From assembly GCF_020520425.1 (NCBI RefSeq), contig NC_079489.1, forward strand, positions 19,306,001 through 19,370,000: a stretch of DNA of 64,000 bases, given 5' to 3'. Positions 15,413-26,685 of the stretch are shown piece after piece. The notes beneath the pieces were generated by a model. That model saw only the letters and a program-made list of their open reading frames with translations, was not told the DNA's origin and searched no databases. Position numbers and translations under genes: made by a program. How positions within the stretch are numbered: position 1 is the stretch's first letter; every line of letters starts with the position of its first letter. Source of the DNA: Spinacia oleracea (lineage: Eukaryota; Streptophyta; Magnoliopsida; Caryophyllales; Amaranthaceae).

Positions 15413-17418
15413 TAACATTACATAGAAGAAACTGGAAAAAGTTGGCGTGTTTATATTATTGTGACATTAATTCTTTGACACATAAAGCGAATTTTCAAGT
15501 TAATTATCTTTGTGTTTTGAAATGTTTTGTCCTTGCGGGTACTTTTTTTTTTTTTTTTTTTTTTTGACATTCGAATGAACATTGTAACACAAAAATTATA
15601 ACCTACAACGAGGATCTAGAAACAAACAATCAATATTGAGATGTTTTCAATACCACATGGATATCGTAGAGATTTCTAAAACAACAACGACACGTCTTAG
15701 ACATTTAATAAACATTTACATTTTTTTTTTAAATGTGTATATATTCAATTCACCCAAATTTTACTTTTCGAAACATAGAATAACTTATTTGAACTTAACT
15801 AGAATTATTTTGGGGTGTTTGGTCCAACAAGTTGAAATGAAATGGATACCTGACGACCCATAACTAGGAGGTTCGGATTGGAAACCTCATAATTGTTAAA
15901 TTGTGTTTTGTTTAATTGCGGGATGATGTATATTTCTTTCCTTACTGTTTGGTATACACCATACACCTTGGTATGGATTCAAAATCTAAAGTAATGGTGC
16001 CATATTTTACTACGGAGTATATTGATTTTTGGAATGCGATTTATTTTCTACTTTAAAAAGTGTGATTTTATTCTTTAGTCACGTTTGTCAATCCAGAACT
16101 CGACGTGTTACTTCCGTTCTATAATGATGTTTCAATTTAGAATTTGACACTATTCACAATTGCAGAGAATAAATAATTTGAAAATGAAATATTACAATAA
16201 ATAAATAATGAAGTACCGATAAAATATAGTTTAAATAGGATGAAAGAAATATAAATATAAATTATATAAATGTTTGTTTTATACTTCACGATTAAATTAT
16301 TAATTTATGTTATATGAAATACTAAAGTTGACTGACGCGTGCGTAGCACGCGGCAGTTCAACTAGTATTGTTAAAATAGGAAACACGTAACCCGACCGTA
16401 TTCAACCCATTAAAACCAACGACCGATTTCAACCCGTTAATGCATGATCCGGACCCGAACCTGGCACCCGACTGAAATATAACCGATAACAGAACTGAGT
16501 CAACGGAACCGATCGAATGACCCGAACCCGATTCAACACCCGACCCGATGTGAACCCGAAGCCGATTATAACCCTATGAAACCTGTTATTGACCCAACTC
16601 GTAACAATCCGTTACTTGATTTTACACGACTTGTTGACACCCCAATTTGTCATTGACCTTACTAAATAAATCAAGTTAATATTATTTTTTATAATTACCT
16701 AATCTAGATCAAGTGAAAAGCATTAAACCAAATTTATAAAAGTTAATTAATTATAAGGTTAAAACTTGAATAGAACTGATAGTTATCGTACCCGGTCTTA
16801 ACCCGCATCCGATAGTGAATTAACCATAATTTTATCCTACCTGATAATTATCTGATCCGTACTTGACCCGAACTTGACCTGAAGCCGAAATTAACTGCTA
16901 CAAGTTTGACTCAAACCAGACTAGTTAAGACCAGAACCCGAAATTGTACCCGATTAGTAAAATACCCGACCCGGACCCGACCTATACCGAAATGAAAAAA
17001 AACTCCGACATGACCCGACAACTAATCAAGGTGACCGAACCCGACCTGAACTCGACCTGCACCCGGGTGATAAAATGACCTGACACGACCCGACCAGATC
17101 ATGACCCATGACCCGAGATGACCAGACCCGAACCCGACTCGAGTAACCGTTTTGACAGCTCTAGCCCACACTACTAATTCATGTGCACAATTTACACTCA
17201 ATTCTTAATGAAGTGATTTTTAACTATGAGTCAATCTTTTAGAGAGAAATGAAGTACAAAATAGTGTATGTCTTATGGTCCATATGAGCAACTGGATTCA
17301 AAATAGTTGAAATTCAGTAAAAGAAGGATAACATAATACCCTGAAAAAGGAAAATGGGTTAGAGATTTTGGCATGTTAGTTGATATATAGCCTTTTACCA
17401 AGGTTTGTGACTTGTGAC

Positions 17419-17939
17419 TAGACCTAGCAATTGCAAAACTGATCCAGACACGAAAATCGATCTGACTGATCTGATATGTAACCCGATTTTTTGATCCAAA
17501 ACAAAGACCCACAACTAAACTGAAACCTAAAGTGATTCGACCCGAAATCGAACCACAATTGATTTGACTCGATACCAAAATCAACCAAAATTGAAGTAAC
17601 CCGAACCGATATTCACCCGAAACGGAAGTAACCCAAGGTTATATTCATCCGAAACTGAAGTAACCTGAAGTCCTGAACCGGCATTCAGCCAAAATCGAAG
17701 TAACCGAAATCGAAAATAACTGTAAAAAAATTAACAAATCCAAATCTATCCGAACCAAAGGCCCAAAATCAATCCGAACCAAAGAACAAGTCAAATTTAC
17801 CAATAGTTTAAACTAATTTTTTTTTTGTCATTTAACACCTTAAAAAAAACCAGTTTTTGTAATTTAACACGTTACTTAATTTTTATTATATTTAAACACC
17901 ATAGCAATCAGCAATGTCCCGATCACATTTTTACAAGTA

Positions 17940-17986
<47 letters not shown>

Positions 17987-18452
17987 TAAATAATATAAAT
18001 AATAATAATATAAAAATAATATTTATAAAAATAATAAAAATAATAATAAATAGAAATAGAATTAACAAAAATTAATAACAACAAGTCAACAACTAAAATA
18101 AACTCTGAACCGTATATGCTTAACCCTTAATTATTTTGTACGACCAAATCTAAAGCGAATAACCTGATTAAAACTCGAAACTCGAAAAAATCGATCTAAC
18201 TCAAAAAACTAAGATCTAACCCGAAAACCAGATCCGAAAACTCACCCAATATAAACGATCTGATGTTGACCCGAAAAACTAAATCAGGTCGGACTCTATC
18301 TAATCCGACCATCAAATATCCGAATTAAACCCAAAACCTGAACGGAACCGAACCGAACCATACTCAACCCCGACTCGAATTAAAAGTGACATGAAATGAC
18401 CCATTCCGAAATCCGAATAAACCCTATCCGAATAACTCATTTGTCGGGTGTA
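17419..18452. mobile_element. hAT-like element with ACCCGAAACCGAA array body
   Basis: Left end TAGACCTAGCAATTGC. Right end, read inverted, TACACCCGACAAATG. Flanks CTTGTGAC (17411-17418) and GTTGTGAC (18453-18460) match at 7 of 8 bases. The body is degenerate cgaaaccgaagtaaccc repeats on both sides of an AT-rich core with an AAT microsatellite. No transposase. Confidence 0.7.
17941..17983. repeat. (AAT)n microsatellite
   Basis: About 14 uninterrupted AAT units followed by imperfect ones to about 18050. Confidence 0.9.
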
Positions 18453-18468
18453 GTTGTGACTTTCCACA

Positions 18469-19191
18469 TCTATTACTATATACTAAAAAAGACACCAGGA
18501 ATGACACATGTCATTTCCTGGTGCGATTTTTTTCCGCCAAAATATTTTTTTTCTTTTTACTTTAAAATAAATAAATTACATTACGTTTTTTTAGGAAACT
18601 AAGATAAAAATATATTTTAATTACCATAGATGTGTACTGCATAATATATTATTGGAGGAAATCTAAATCAATATTATTTTTTCCTTTATGATATAATTTT
18701 ATTTATGTATTATTATAACTTTTTAATCTGATAAGAAATATAAAACAATATTGATAAATGAACTTCTAATGTTAGTCTACTATTAATAATTATAATACAT
18801 GGTAACTGGTAAGTAAAAATGTTAATTAAAATAATAATATATGGTAAGTAGACTAACATACGGAGTATAAGTTTATTTATCAAGGTTTTACTCAATTCAA
18901 AATATGTTGTATTTGACTAACTCGGTTATACTCGGGTCTTTTCGAAAATTAGTCTTGAGTTAGTCGGGTTTGGTTAATGTTGTTAGGTCGTTCTACATAC
19001 AAGTAAACGACTATAATTTTTAACTTACTATATGCAAATTTAGCTCATTTGAATATTTTTTTTACACAACTTTGAATTTATACTTTTTCATATATCCTTT
19101 TTACTTTCATATTTTCCTAATATCACAAGTCTTTTAGTTACTATTAAAATAATGAATTATTTTAATAGTTGTTGCACGGGCCCTAAACTAG
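18469..19191 (+). mobile_element. Non-autonomous Helitron
   Basis: 5' end TCTATTACTATATACTAAAA after an A, then gacaccaggaatgacacatg and a partly inverted tcatttcctggtgc. The 3' end is gcacgggccctaaactag. The next base is C rather than the usual T, and only half of the terminal hairpin is visible. 723 bp, AT-rich, no ORF. Confidence 0.5.
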
Positions 19192-20001
19192 CATTTTACT
19201 GTTCACCATTTTTGTTACACAAAAACTAAAAAAAAATATATAAATTGACGTCATGTTAACGGTTAACCCTATAATATAAAGATATGTGTTGAACATATCA
19301 TATAAAAAAGATCATGTTTTATACATGTAAGATCCTGTTTTTTACAAAAGTACGGAGTACGTATGTCTCAATATATAGTTTGCCTCAATACATAGTTTCC
19401 ACTTGTATATACTCCATCCGTTCTTTAATACTCGCACCTTCTTCAGGCCGTCAGTTAATACTTGCACCTAGGGGTGTCAAATCGGATCAACGGATCGGGT
19501 TTGGGTCGGACTCATCGGATTCGGATTGAAACTGATCGGATTGGAACGGATTAATTTGGTTAACGGGTCGGATCGGATCGGATTGAAAACTTAACGCACC
19601 GGATCGGGTCGGATTATTTATTCACGGGTTCATATCGGATCGGGTTGTAAACGGGTCGGATTGTAGTCGGTTTGGGTCGGATCGGATCGGATTGGAATAT
19701 GACGGATTGTTAACGGGTTTAGTCGGACTATAACGGGTTCGGGTTCATGTCGGTCGGATTCATATCGGATCGGATTCATATCGGATCGGATTCGTAACGG
19801 ATCGAATTTGTATCGGATCGGATTCATATCGGATCGGTTTAATCGGTAACAGACTAAAACGGGTCGGATTGAAACAAATTTAGCCTGGTTACATTGGATT
19901 CAGTTTTAAATTGGTTCGGGTAATTACCGTATCGAGTTATTCGGTAGCGGGTTGAAATTTTGGTCGGGTCCATCCGGTTCCAAATTATATAGTATTATAA
20001 T

Positions 20002-20377
20002 GGAAATTTGGTGAAACACTACCTTTAATTTTGGTGGTTTTGTGAATTGCTACCTTTTAAAAAGGAAATTATATTTTACTACCTTATAAGTTTGGTTTGT
20101 TTGACTAACACTACCATTTGCCGTTTTTTGTTAATGTTTTACGTCTTTGGACTCCACTACAACGGTTATTTAATATGGAAAATGCACAAAATGACAAATG
20201 AACAGAGATATTTAAAAGAATAGAAGAAATACACGACGGAAAACATTAAAGAAAAACGTCAAATGGTAGTGTTAGTCAAACAAACCAAACTTATAAGGTA
20301 GTTAAATTAAAAAAAGTTTTTATAAGGTAGCAATTCACAAAACCACCAAACTTAAAGATAGTGTTCCACAAAATTCC
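20002..20377. mobile_element. Mutator-like non-autonomous element (9-bp TSD)
   Basis: Long inverted ends, ggaaatttggtgaaacacta at the left and tagtgttccacaaaattcc at the right, continuing inward through accaccaaa / tttggtggt and tggtagtgttagtcaaacaa. Flanked by TATTATAAT on both sides (19993-20001, 20378-20386). 376 bp. Confidence 0.88.
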
Positions 20378-20494
20378 TATTATAATATCGATAACTTAAA
20401 TAGGGGACGAATACGATAACTAACTTTTAAAAGTAATAAGAATTTAAGATCAATAATATAAGTTATTGAGTATATTGTATAACTTGGTTTAATA

Positions 20495-20683
20495 CTACCT
20501 CCATTCCTGAAAGTTATTTACGTCTTGGAATATGTGTACAAAGTATGAAAACTTTGACCGTACATTCTCACTATTATATACATCAAAATGTTATCATGTA
20601 AGATCTTGTTATATTGGTCTCGATATATATTTTCAGAATATTAAGTTTTTATAATTTTTTCATATACGAAATTGGATATCTTA
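20495..20683. mobile_element. Truncated Stowaway-like MITE
   Basis: The left part matches the element at 24075-24325 (gaaaactttgaccgta, catgtaagatcttgt, tacgaaattggatat); the right half is missing. It is followed by a short direct duplication, ggattgatgatgataaccat, seen twice. Confidence 0.6.
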
Positions 20684-21275
20684 TGGATTGATGATGATAA
20701 CCATATGTACGGCTTCATTGTATGGATTGATGATGATAACCATATGTCACGGATTAAAAACGGATCGGATTAAACGGGTCACGGATTAAAAACGGATCGG
20801 ATTAAACGGGTCACGGGTTGAAACGGGTCGGATTAAACGGGTCACGGATTTAAAACGGATCGGATTAAACGGATCACGGGTTGAAACGGGTCGGATTAAA
20901 CGGATATTCCTCGGGTTGGAACGGATTCGGATTGAAACGGATTGGATCATAAACGGGTTTCGGATCGCTTCAGATCGGATTGTCACGGATCGGACTGTTA
21001 ACGAATTCGGATCTTAATCGGATCAATACTAACGGGTTGGGTCGGATTCGGGTTGAATATAATCGGATCGGATCGGATTTCGGATTTTAACTCACGGGTT
21101 CTAAACGGTTCGGATTCTAAACGGTCGGACAAACCCATCGGGTTCACTGGGTCGGATTGAGAATTGACACCCCTAGTTGCACCGCTTCTATAAATGAATT
21201 TTTTTTACCAATATTATATTATTTTTCACACTTGCCTATTAACCCACCTACACCCCTACTTAATGAATTCCAAAA

Positions 21276-22099
21276 TATAAATCTTATTTATCTTATTAAG
21301 AATCCTAGACTTAGTCAATTACCTATTTATTAAAGACTTTTAATCAAATTAAAACTCTTAAATAAACTATCCTAAATCACGTTTATATTATAAACTTACT
21401 TACAATTATATTAATACATATTAACGTTATGTTTAGGATGCAGACCAAGTTCCACGGGCACAAGCTACTTAGACACGAGTTCCACATACCTGAGTTCCTC
21501 AGACACAAGTACCACTTACACGAGTTCCTTTACATTGAAGCCCATGATGTAAACTCATACCTCCAGACTTCTTCTCTTCGAGTTCCCCCTCAGGAACTGC
21601 TGCTTCTCTTTCAGAGTTCCTCTAGCTCATCTGGAGTTCCAGTTCTTCAGCAGGAACTTTACAACTCCCAGCTTCTATAGATCGAGTTCATCCTTAGGAA
21701 CTTCTCTACAGTTCCAGCTCTGGATTTTATGCTTCTTTGTTATAAGCATCTCACAATCATCAACTTCCAGCAAGCTCTATTATTGATGACTTGGGCTCAA
21801 CTATTTATTAATGATCTTTGTACACATACAACTTGAAAACCACGTTAGTTGATTACTTTAGTTTGTCATCATCAAAACCATATTGGTTCAACACATATTT
21901 TTGACAAAAAAGGACAATGAAAGTTTGTTTCAATTTTGTTAGTTGACGTATATGCCAGTAAAAAGATTACGGGTAGCGGGCAACGATATTGCGTCGGATT
22001 TATCAATTTTTTCCTATGCAAAATCCGCACCCTTAAATATTAAGGGTATTATCAATATTTTATGTGGAAAAAAAAATTACTTAAGAGTTGACTAATATA
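21276..22099. other. GAGTTCC-rich stretch, possible LTR-retrotransposon relic
   Basis: 21435-21730 repeats gagttcc/caagttcc about twenty times at irregular short spacing and is open in one frame for 83 codons with a recurring LRHxFH pattern. At about 21868 the string gtttgtcatcatcaaaa resembles text found near the ends of some Ty1/copia elements. No LTR pair, no domain. Identity uncertain. Confidence 0.3.
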
Positions 22100-22101
22100 T
22101 A

Positions 22102-22670
22102 CTTTCTCCATGAGAATTTAGAAATAGTTGCACTACTTTCACTTTATGCACTGTTTATATACTCACTCCGTATTTATTTAAGGGATACACTTGCCTTTTC
22201 CGGCCGTATTTATTTAAGAGATACACTTGTCATTTTTAGTAACTTATCACCCCACCATCTAATTAAATAATACATATAATTTACCCTATGACCCACCATC
22301 CTATTAAACAAATAATTTCATGAACCCACCCCACCTCCACCACCAAAATGACATGGTCCCCACTTGTTTAATTATTAAAATATCTATCCAACCCCACTTG
22401 CTTTATTATTTTATTTCATTCAATTTTTTTTCTTAATACCCGTGTCCAGCCAAGTGTATCTCTTAAATAAATACGAAGGGAGTATATTTACAAAAAATAA
22501 ATATTATTACGAATCATATAAAAAAGTGATTGGATTTATCTCAATATTTATTTTTCAAATTATAAAAAAAATTACTTTTTTTAACAGACAATTAAAGATA
22601 TTAATGGTTAAAATTGTGCGTTGGCAAACATAAAAGTGAAAGTGGTGCAACTATTTCTAAATGAAAGAAG
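22102..22670. mobile_element. Stowaway-like MITE, outer, interrupted by another
   Basis: Left ctttctccatgagaattta... and right ...tttctaaatgaaagaag are inverted, with agttgcac(t/c)actttcact shared in both arms, and TA at both sides. The element at 22162-22482 is inserted in it. Confidence 0.7.
22162..22482. mobile_element. Stowaway-like MITE (GTATTTATTTAAG family), copy 2
   Basis: Starts ctcactccgtatttatttaa and ends ttaaataaatacgaagggag, TA on both sides. Very similar to 2466-2789 over its whole length, including the internal actlines atgacatggtccccacttgt. Confidence 0.8.
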
Positions 22671-23038
22671 TAGAATATACCTCGTAGTTCGTAGTAGACT
22701 AGTAGTAGGTGTATATCAATAGAGTTTTTCCCTTGCCAATCGTAGGAAAAAACTATGAATTTTGGAATAAGTATTTCATTTCAAATTAAGGTGCACCAAG
22801 CACGAACCGTAACAATACTAAAGAGTAAAGTCGATATCGACGTATAAAGATACATATGATATCAATGATACATATCAAATAATCGGATTTATTCTTTTTT
22901 TTTTCCTTGTTTAAAAAATAATCGGATTTAAATTACTCCGCAGTATATCCTCAGTCCTCACAAATGATATCAATGATTAACAAATACGTAGTACTTGGTA
23001 AAATTGTGATAATTTGAGTTTGCAACTTATGCCCGGCC
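22671..23038. other. 3' flank of polygalacturonase gene 1
   Basis: Non-coding, AT-rich; it should hold the 3' UTR. Nothing else recognised. Confidence 0.4.
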
Positions 23039-25939
23039 CTAGAAGCAGCCTTTAGGCTCAATTGAACCAAAGATCCGTCCCATAGTGTTAATACAAGATG
23101 ATCCCGCCTCTTGATTTCTAAAGGTGAGATCTACACCATCTAAGTTGATATTCGTACAATGGTATTCTGAACTGCAATCAAATTTCATAGCAATCGGTGT
23201 GGCTGATGATCCATGAATATCCTGATATGTCACATCACTGATTCTTACTCCAGAAACCTATTTAATTTATTTGTAAACAATTCCTAAGTTAGCACTAGAA
23301 ACTAGAAAGTGGATAAAATCGATTTGATGATCAAACAAATGAAAGATTTAATGTTACCTTTCCAGGGCAACCCCTCTCATCTGGACAATAGTTTTGGTCG
23401 ATGATGATAGGATTTTGAGCATTCACCATTGTTAGGTGTTGAAACAGAACATTTCTCACAAATCCGTTGCTCGGTCTTCCCCAAGATTTAATCCTGACTC
23501 CATTCTCAGTGCCAGTAAAACTACAACTCTTGACTGTCACATTCACTACCCCTGCCTCGTTTAGCTCCTTCCCTAAACTTCCAATGCTGAGATTCAATCA
23601 TTTGAAACCATGTTAATTAATTAAAACACTAGCTAATTACTACCGATCCGTTTTAAAATGATCTTTACGGTTACTAGCTATTTGCACAAATATTACGACA
23701 AAATAGAAACAATATGTAAAAAAAGTGAGTGGATATGATAAAATATGTATAAAGTATAGTAGATGGGTAAAAATGTGGGTGGGTGGAAAAAAAAATGAAT
23801 AAAGTAAGAGATCGTGAATGAAAAGTTATAAAATATTATGGGGGTAAGAGGGGTAAAATAGTAAATTTTCACGTCAAAAAATAGAATATAGTGAAGTGTG
23901 TAAAGATTATTATGAAACGGATTAAAAGAGAAAGTGTAAATATCATTTTGAAACAGATGTAGTGTTAATGCATTTAAACTTAAAGAACACTTAATTTCCG
24001 CAATGGAATCACTATCTTAGCCCTAGGTAACACTTATTAATTTGAGTCCAAGTTGTTCGTGTTTTAAAATACTACTTTCTCCGTTTCGAGAAGTTCTTTA
24101 CACTTAAGAATATGTGTCTAAAATATGAAAACTTTGACCGTAAATTCTCACTATTATATACATCAAAACGTTACATGTAAGATCTTGTCAGATTGGTCTC
24201 GGTATATATTTCAGAATATCAACTTTTTATATTTTTTCCACATACGAAATTGGATATATTAATAGTTAAATATTGAATTGGAGTCTGTGCAAATACTAAC
24301 TGTAAAGAACTTTCTGAAACGGAGGTAATAGTATACTACGTATAATGGTGTAGAGTTCAACCTAATGAATTGTTTGAAATCACACTTAATTAATAAATAA
24401 ATACCTAATGCCATGACCAGGTCCGCAAGCCATATTTTCAATCCATAAGTTAGTAGTGCCAGCACCAATTGATACACAATCATCTCCTGTAGCTATTTTA
24501 GTGTTCATGATCGTCACTCCGGTTGATAATTGAACATGGATGCCATCGGTGTTAGGACTTGCAGCTGAAGCAGACACTTTTACTCCTTGTACTTTTACAT
24601 TCGTACAACCGTCAAAAACAATATGATACAATTGGCTGTTCAGTGACGTTAATCCATTGATTATAATGTTCCTCGAATTAGAAAACCTAATTGTCTGCAC
24701 ATATATAAAACTTGTTAGATCAGAACATCATCAAATCTATGTTAATATATTGCAATAGAGAAAATCATCAAATTATCATAAGATCGGTTTGTTGTAAGAG
24801 TAGATGACAAGTTGAAAAATGTGTTCAACTAATCAAAACTTTGACCATAAATTCTCACTATCATATCTATAAAAAATTAACTTGATATATCATGGTGCTG
24901 GCCGCCAATTTCGGTTGGACCAACCATGGTCCGGGCCGTCAATTCCGGGTGGACCAACTATGGTCCGAGCCTCCAATTCCGGGCGGCCCTTGTGTTTTAA
25001 AAAAAAATGAATTAATTTTTTTTCCCGCTAGGTAAAAACGAATGTAATAAAAATAAGAAAAATAGTTTATTATTTCGTTTTTAATTTCGAATATTCTAAA
25101 AAGTGTTGCAAAAAAACAGAATTGAATAATTACTAAATTTCATAATTAAAATAATTAATATAATTGAAAAAAATAAAATTGTTAGCAGTTTTTGTTTAAA
25201 AATTGTAGTTTAAAATTTTTATATGTTTATATATTAATTTTGATTCGAAAAAAAGTTTAAAAAATGTGAAGGGGAAGAAGGGTGAAGGGAGATGGGGTAA
25301 TTTTCTTTAAAAGGGTAAAATTGGCATTTCATCATAAATACGCGGGCGTTTTTAGCGATTTAGGACGTCGAATAAAAACCCCCATTAGTAATAGATAGAT
25401 ATCCTGAGCACTACGCAGTACGTAGCATAGGCACAAACTAGTAATTAATTTAATAAATCACTTACTGTAGCTCCCGGGGGACAACTCTTTCCAGCCCTCT
25501 TACAAGCCCACAAACCAGCACCTTGTCCATCAAAGACTCCACCGGAGATAGAAACTCCGGTAACATCTTCAAAGGAAAACCATGTACCGGAATTTCCAAG
25601 CACTCGAAAGTCGGTTGGGGCCACTAAGGTACCTCTAATGACAAATTTTATAGCTTTGTTGTTACAATTCTTCCCACTAAATATTAAGGGTGAGTTAACC
25701 ATGTACCTTCCTTGAGGGACAAATATTATGGTAGGGTTTCTCAGCCCACATGCATTATTCCATGCAGACGTGAATGCCCTTGATGAATCCGTTATACCGT
25801 CACCTTTCGCACCAAGGCTCACTAAGTTAATATTGTTCGGACCATTAGCTTCGACGATTTGTGGGTTTATGACCAAGATTAAGGTCAAGAAAACAATAAG
25901 TATAGGTTTTAAGGATAATGATGTTACTTTGGTTTCCAT
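23039..25939 (-). CDS. Polygalacturonase (GH28), gene 1, probable exo-type, secreted
   Basis: Four exons: 25466-25939, 24405-24694, 23358-23586 and 23039-23257 (stop TAG). GT-AG introns join into 1212 nt, 403 aa, the normal family length. GH28 enzymes hydrolyse alpha-1,4-galacturonan (pectin) in the cell wall. A signal peptide is visible at residues 1-31 (hydrophobic PILIVFLTLILVI, then EA). The catalytic landmarks of the family are all present: SPNTDG (Asp 208), GDDC (Asp 229 and 230), GPGHGI (His 252) and VRIKSW (residues 285-290). The wording NIxLDxVxLTxxNQ and IEPKGCF at the C terminus resembles the pollen exopolygalacturonase group, but exo versus endo action is inferred. Intron 1 holds a GC-rich tandem repeat and a possible Helitron end; intron 2 holds two MITEs. 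It has a paralogue at 49839-52203 with exons 2-4 of identical length. Confidence 0.93.
23645..23963. mobile_element. Stowaway-like MITE in intron 2 of polygalacturonase gene 1
   Basis: Left ctaccgatccgttttaaaat (then gatctttac) and right gtaaatatcattttgaaac (then agatgtag) are imperfect inverted ends. The same family recurs at 26925-27230 (gtaaagattattttaaat). Confidence 0.55.
24075..24325. mobile_element. Stowaway-like MITE in intron 2 of polygalacturonase gene 1
   Basis: ctttctccgtttcgagaagt at the left, actttctgaaacggagg at the right, and agttctttac/gtaaagaact inverted. TA at both sides. 251 bp. Confidence 0.75.
24890..25441 (+). mobile_element. Possible Helitron in intron 1 of polygalacturonase gene 1 (3' end clear, 5' end uncertain)
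   Basis: The 3' end is CTAG (25438-25441) followed by T, with a hairpin CTACG-cagta-CGTAG twelve bases upstream. The left limit is a guess; the segment starts with three tandem copies (24893-24990) of a unit of about 34 bp containing tggtccgggccgccaattcc, which is unusually GC-rich for this intron. Confidence 0.35.
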
Positions 25940-26029
25940 TTTTCTTAGTAGAAAAAAATAGAGAAGAAAGTGAAAAAGGAAAGGAAGTTTGGGATGTTGA
26001 GGATGGAAATAACATGGATTGGTGAAGGG

Positions 26030-26037
26030 TATTTATA
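26030..26037 (-). promoter_or_regulatory. TATA box of polygalacturonase gene 1
   Basis: TATAAATA on the minus strand, about 90 nt upstream of the ATG at 25939; the only good TATA motif in the proximal upstream region. Confidence 0.55.
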
Positions 26038-26344
26038 GGATTATATTTGTACGTACGTAACATAACATGCAGAAATGTTGAATAATTATAATTATTACAT
26101 AAAAAATTACAAATTGGAAGACATGTTATAGCCCCCTTCCGATGCACCCTCGTTTTTTTCCCATTAGTCCCATGCTATGATTGGTCTATCTAAACTACTT
26201 TCATAAAATCTGGGAGTGGTAATACTGATGCTATTATTATATATACAGTATTATTATTGGTTGCTATGTTTTTTAATTATGTACTCCGTATGAAACATAT
26301 GTTGTGTATGAATTGAAATTGTGGATACAGCTAGTAAACAAGGG

Positions 26345-26685
26345 TTAAAGGTTACACAAATTCTTATTTACAAAGGGTGTATAATAAATATTGTACACCG
26401 GAGTAAAAGTTAACTCAAAATGTTTAAAAGTTAAGCTTATATATGTAAAACTTATCTATTTTTTAGTGATAAATTTTTTCATTTTAGTAAAACATATATT
26501 TTCAAAACCACTAATAATGTATAAAATTAATCATTAAACCATTTCTATGAACTTTTTTTTTACTAATATAAAAGTTAATCAAAACTAGGTTAAAGTTACA
26601 AAAAAATGTGTAAAATTTATCTTGGTGTACAATAAGTTTATTGTATAACTTGTGCGTGCAAGACCTTTTGTAAAAGTTAAGAGGA
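26345..26685. repeat. Dispersed non-coding repeat, copy B
   Basis: Same order of phrases as 975-1275 and 62350-62995: gtacaccggagtaaaagtta, tttttagtgataaa, ctaataatgtataaaattaa, aatcaaaactaggttaaag, gtacaataagtttattgtat, gcaagacctttt. The ends are imperfectly inverted (attgtacacc / ggtgtacaat). Confidence 0.5.

Larger units (their letters stand above)
11375..16365 (+). mobile_element. Non-autonomous Helitron, about 5 kb, with further nested elements
   Basis: The 5' end TCTTATCTTATTAAAAAG follows an A. The 3' end is CTAG (16362-16365) followed by T, with a GC-rich hairpin CGCGTGC-GTA-GCACGCG (16336-16352) ten bases upstream. TC...hairpin...CTAG between A and T is the Helitron signature. The flanks both lie in the same hAT-like array. 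No RepHel ORF is seen. Part of the length is later insertions (11732-12705, 12721-12858, 15080-15412). Confidence 0.55.
11297..17163. mobile_element. hAT-like element with GACCCGAACCCG array body, split by a Helitron
   Basis: Left end TAGAGCTGTTAAAA (11297) and right end TTTTGACAGCTCTA (ending 17163) are inverted repeats. Both sides carry a perfect 8-bp duplication GCCCACAC (11289-11296 and 17164-17171), the signature of hAT transposition. Between them, 11310-11374 and 16380-17155 are degenerate arrays of cgacccgaacccgac. The array is interrupted at 11375-16365 by what looks like a Helitron. Without the insertion the element is about 0.9 kb. No transposase ORF. The TSD match across 5.9 kb is the key evidence. 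Confidence 0.75.
19469..21175. mobile_element. hAT-like element with CGGATCGGATT array body, inserted in a MITE
   Basis: TAGGGGTGTCAA at the left and TTGACACCCCTA at the right, perfect over 12 bp. The flanks are CTTGCACC and GTTGCACC (7/8). The uninterrupted MITE at 62502 shows the empty site, with a single acttgcaccgcttctataaa. Almost the whole body (19480-19980 and 20755-21160) is degenerate cggatcggatt/acgggtcgg repeats in one orientation. Later insertions sit at 20002-20377 and 20495-20683. No transposase. Confidence 0.85.
19412..21275. mobile_element. Stowaway-like MITE split by a hAT-like element
   Basis: The left arm 19412-19468 (ctccatccgttctttaatac ... taatacttgcacc) and right arm 21176-21275 (ttgcaccgcttctataaatg ...) are the two parts of the MITE family seen whole at 62502-62826. 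The far right end is lost. Confidence 0.7.

Noticed and set aside
19630-20986. Long open frames with repeating NPIRYESD- or RIRSDMNPIR-like peptides
   Set aside because: They are translations of the CGGATCGGATT array and change frame freely; no start context or domain.
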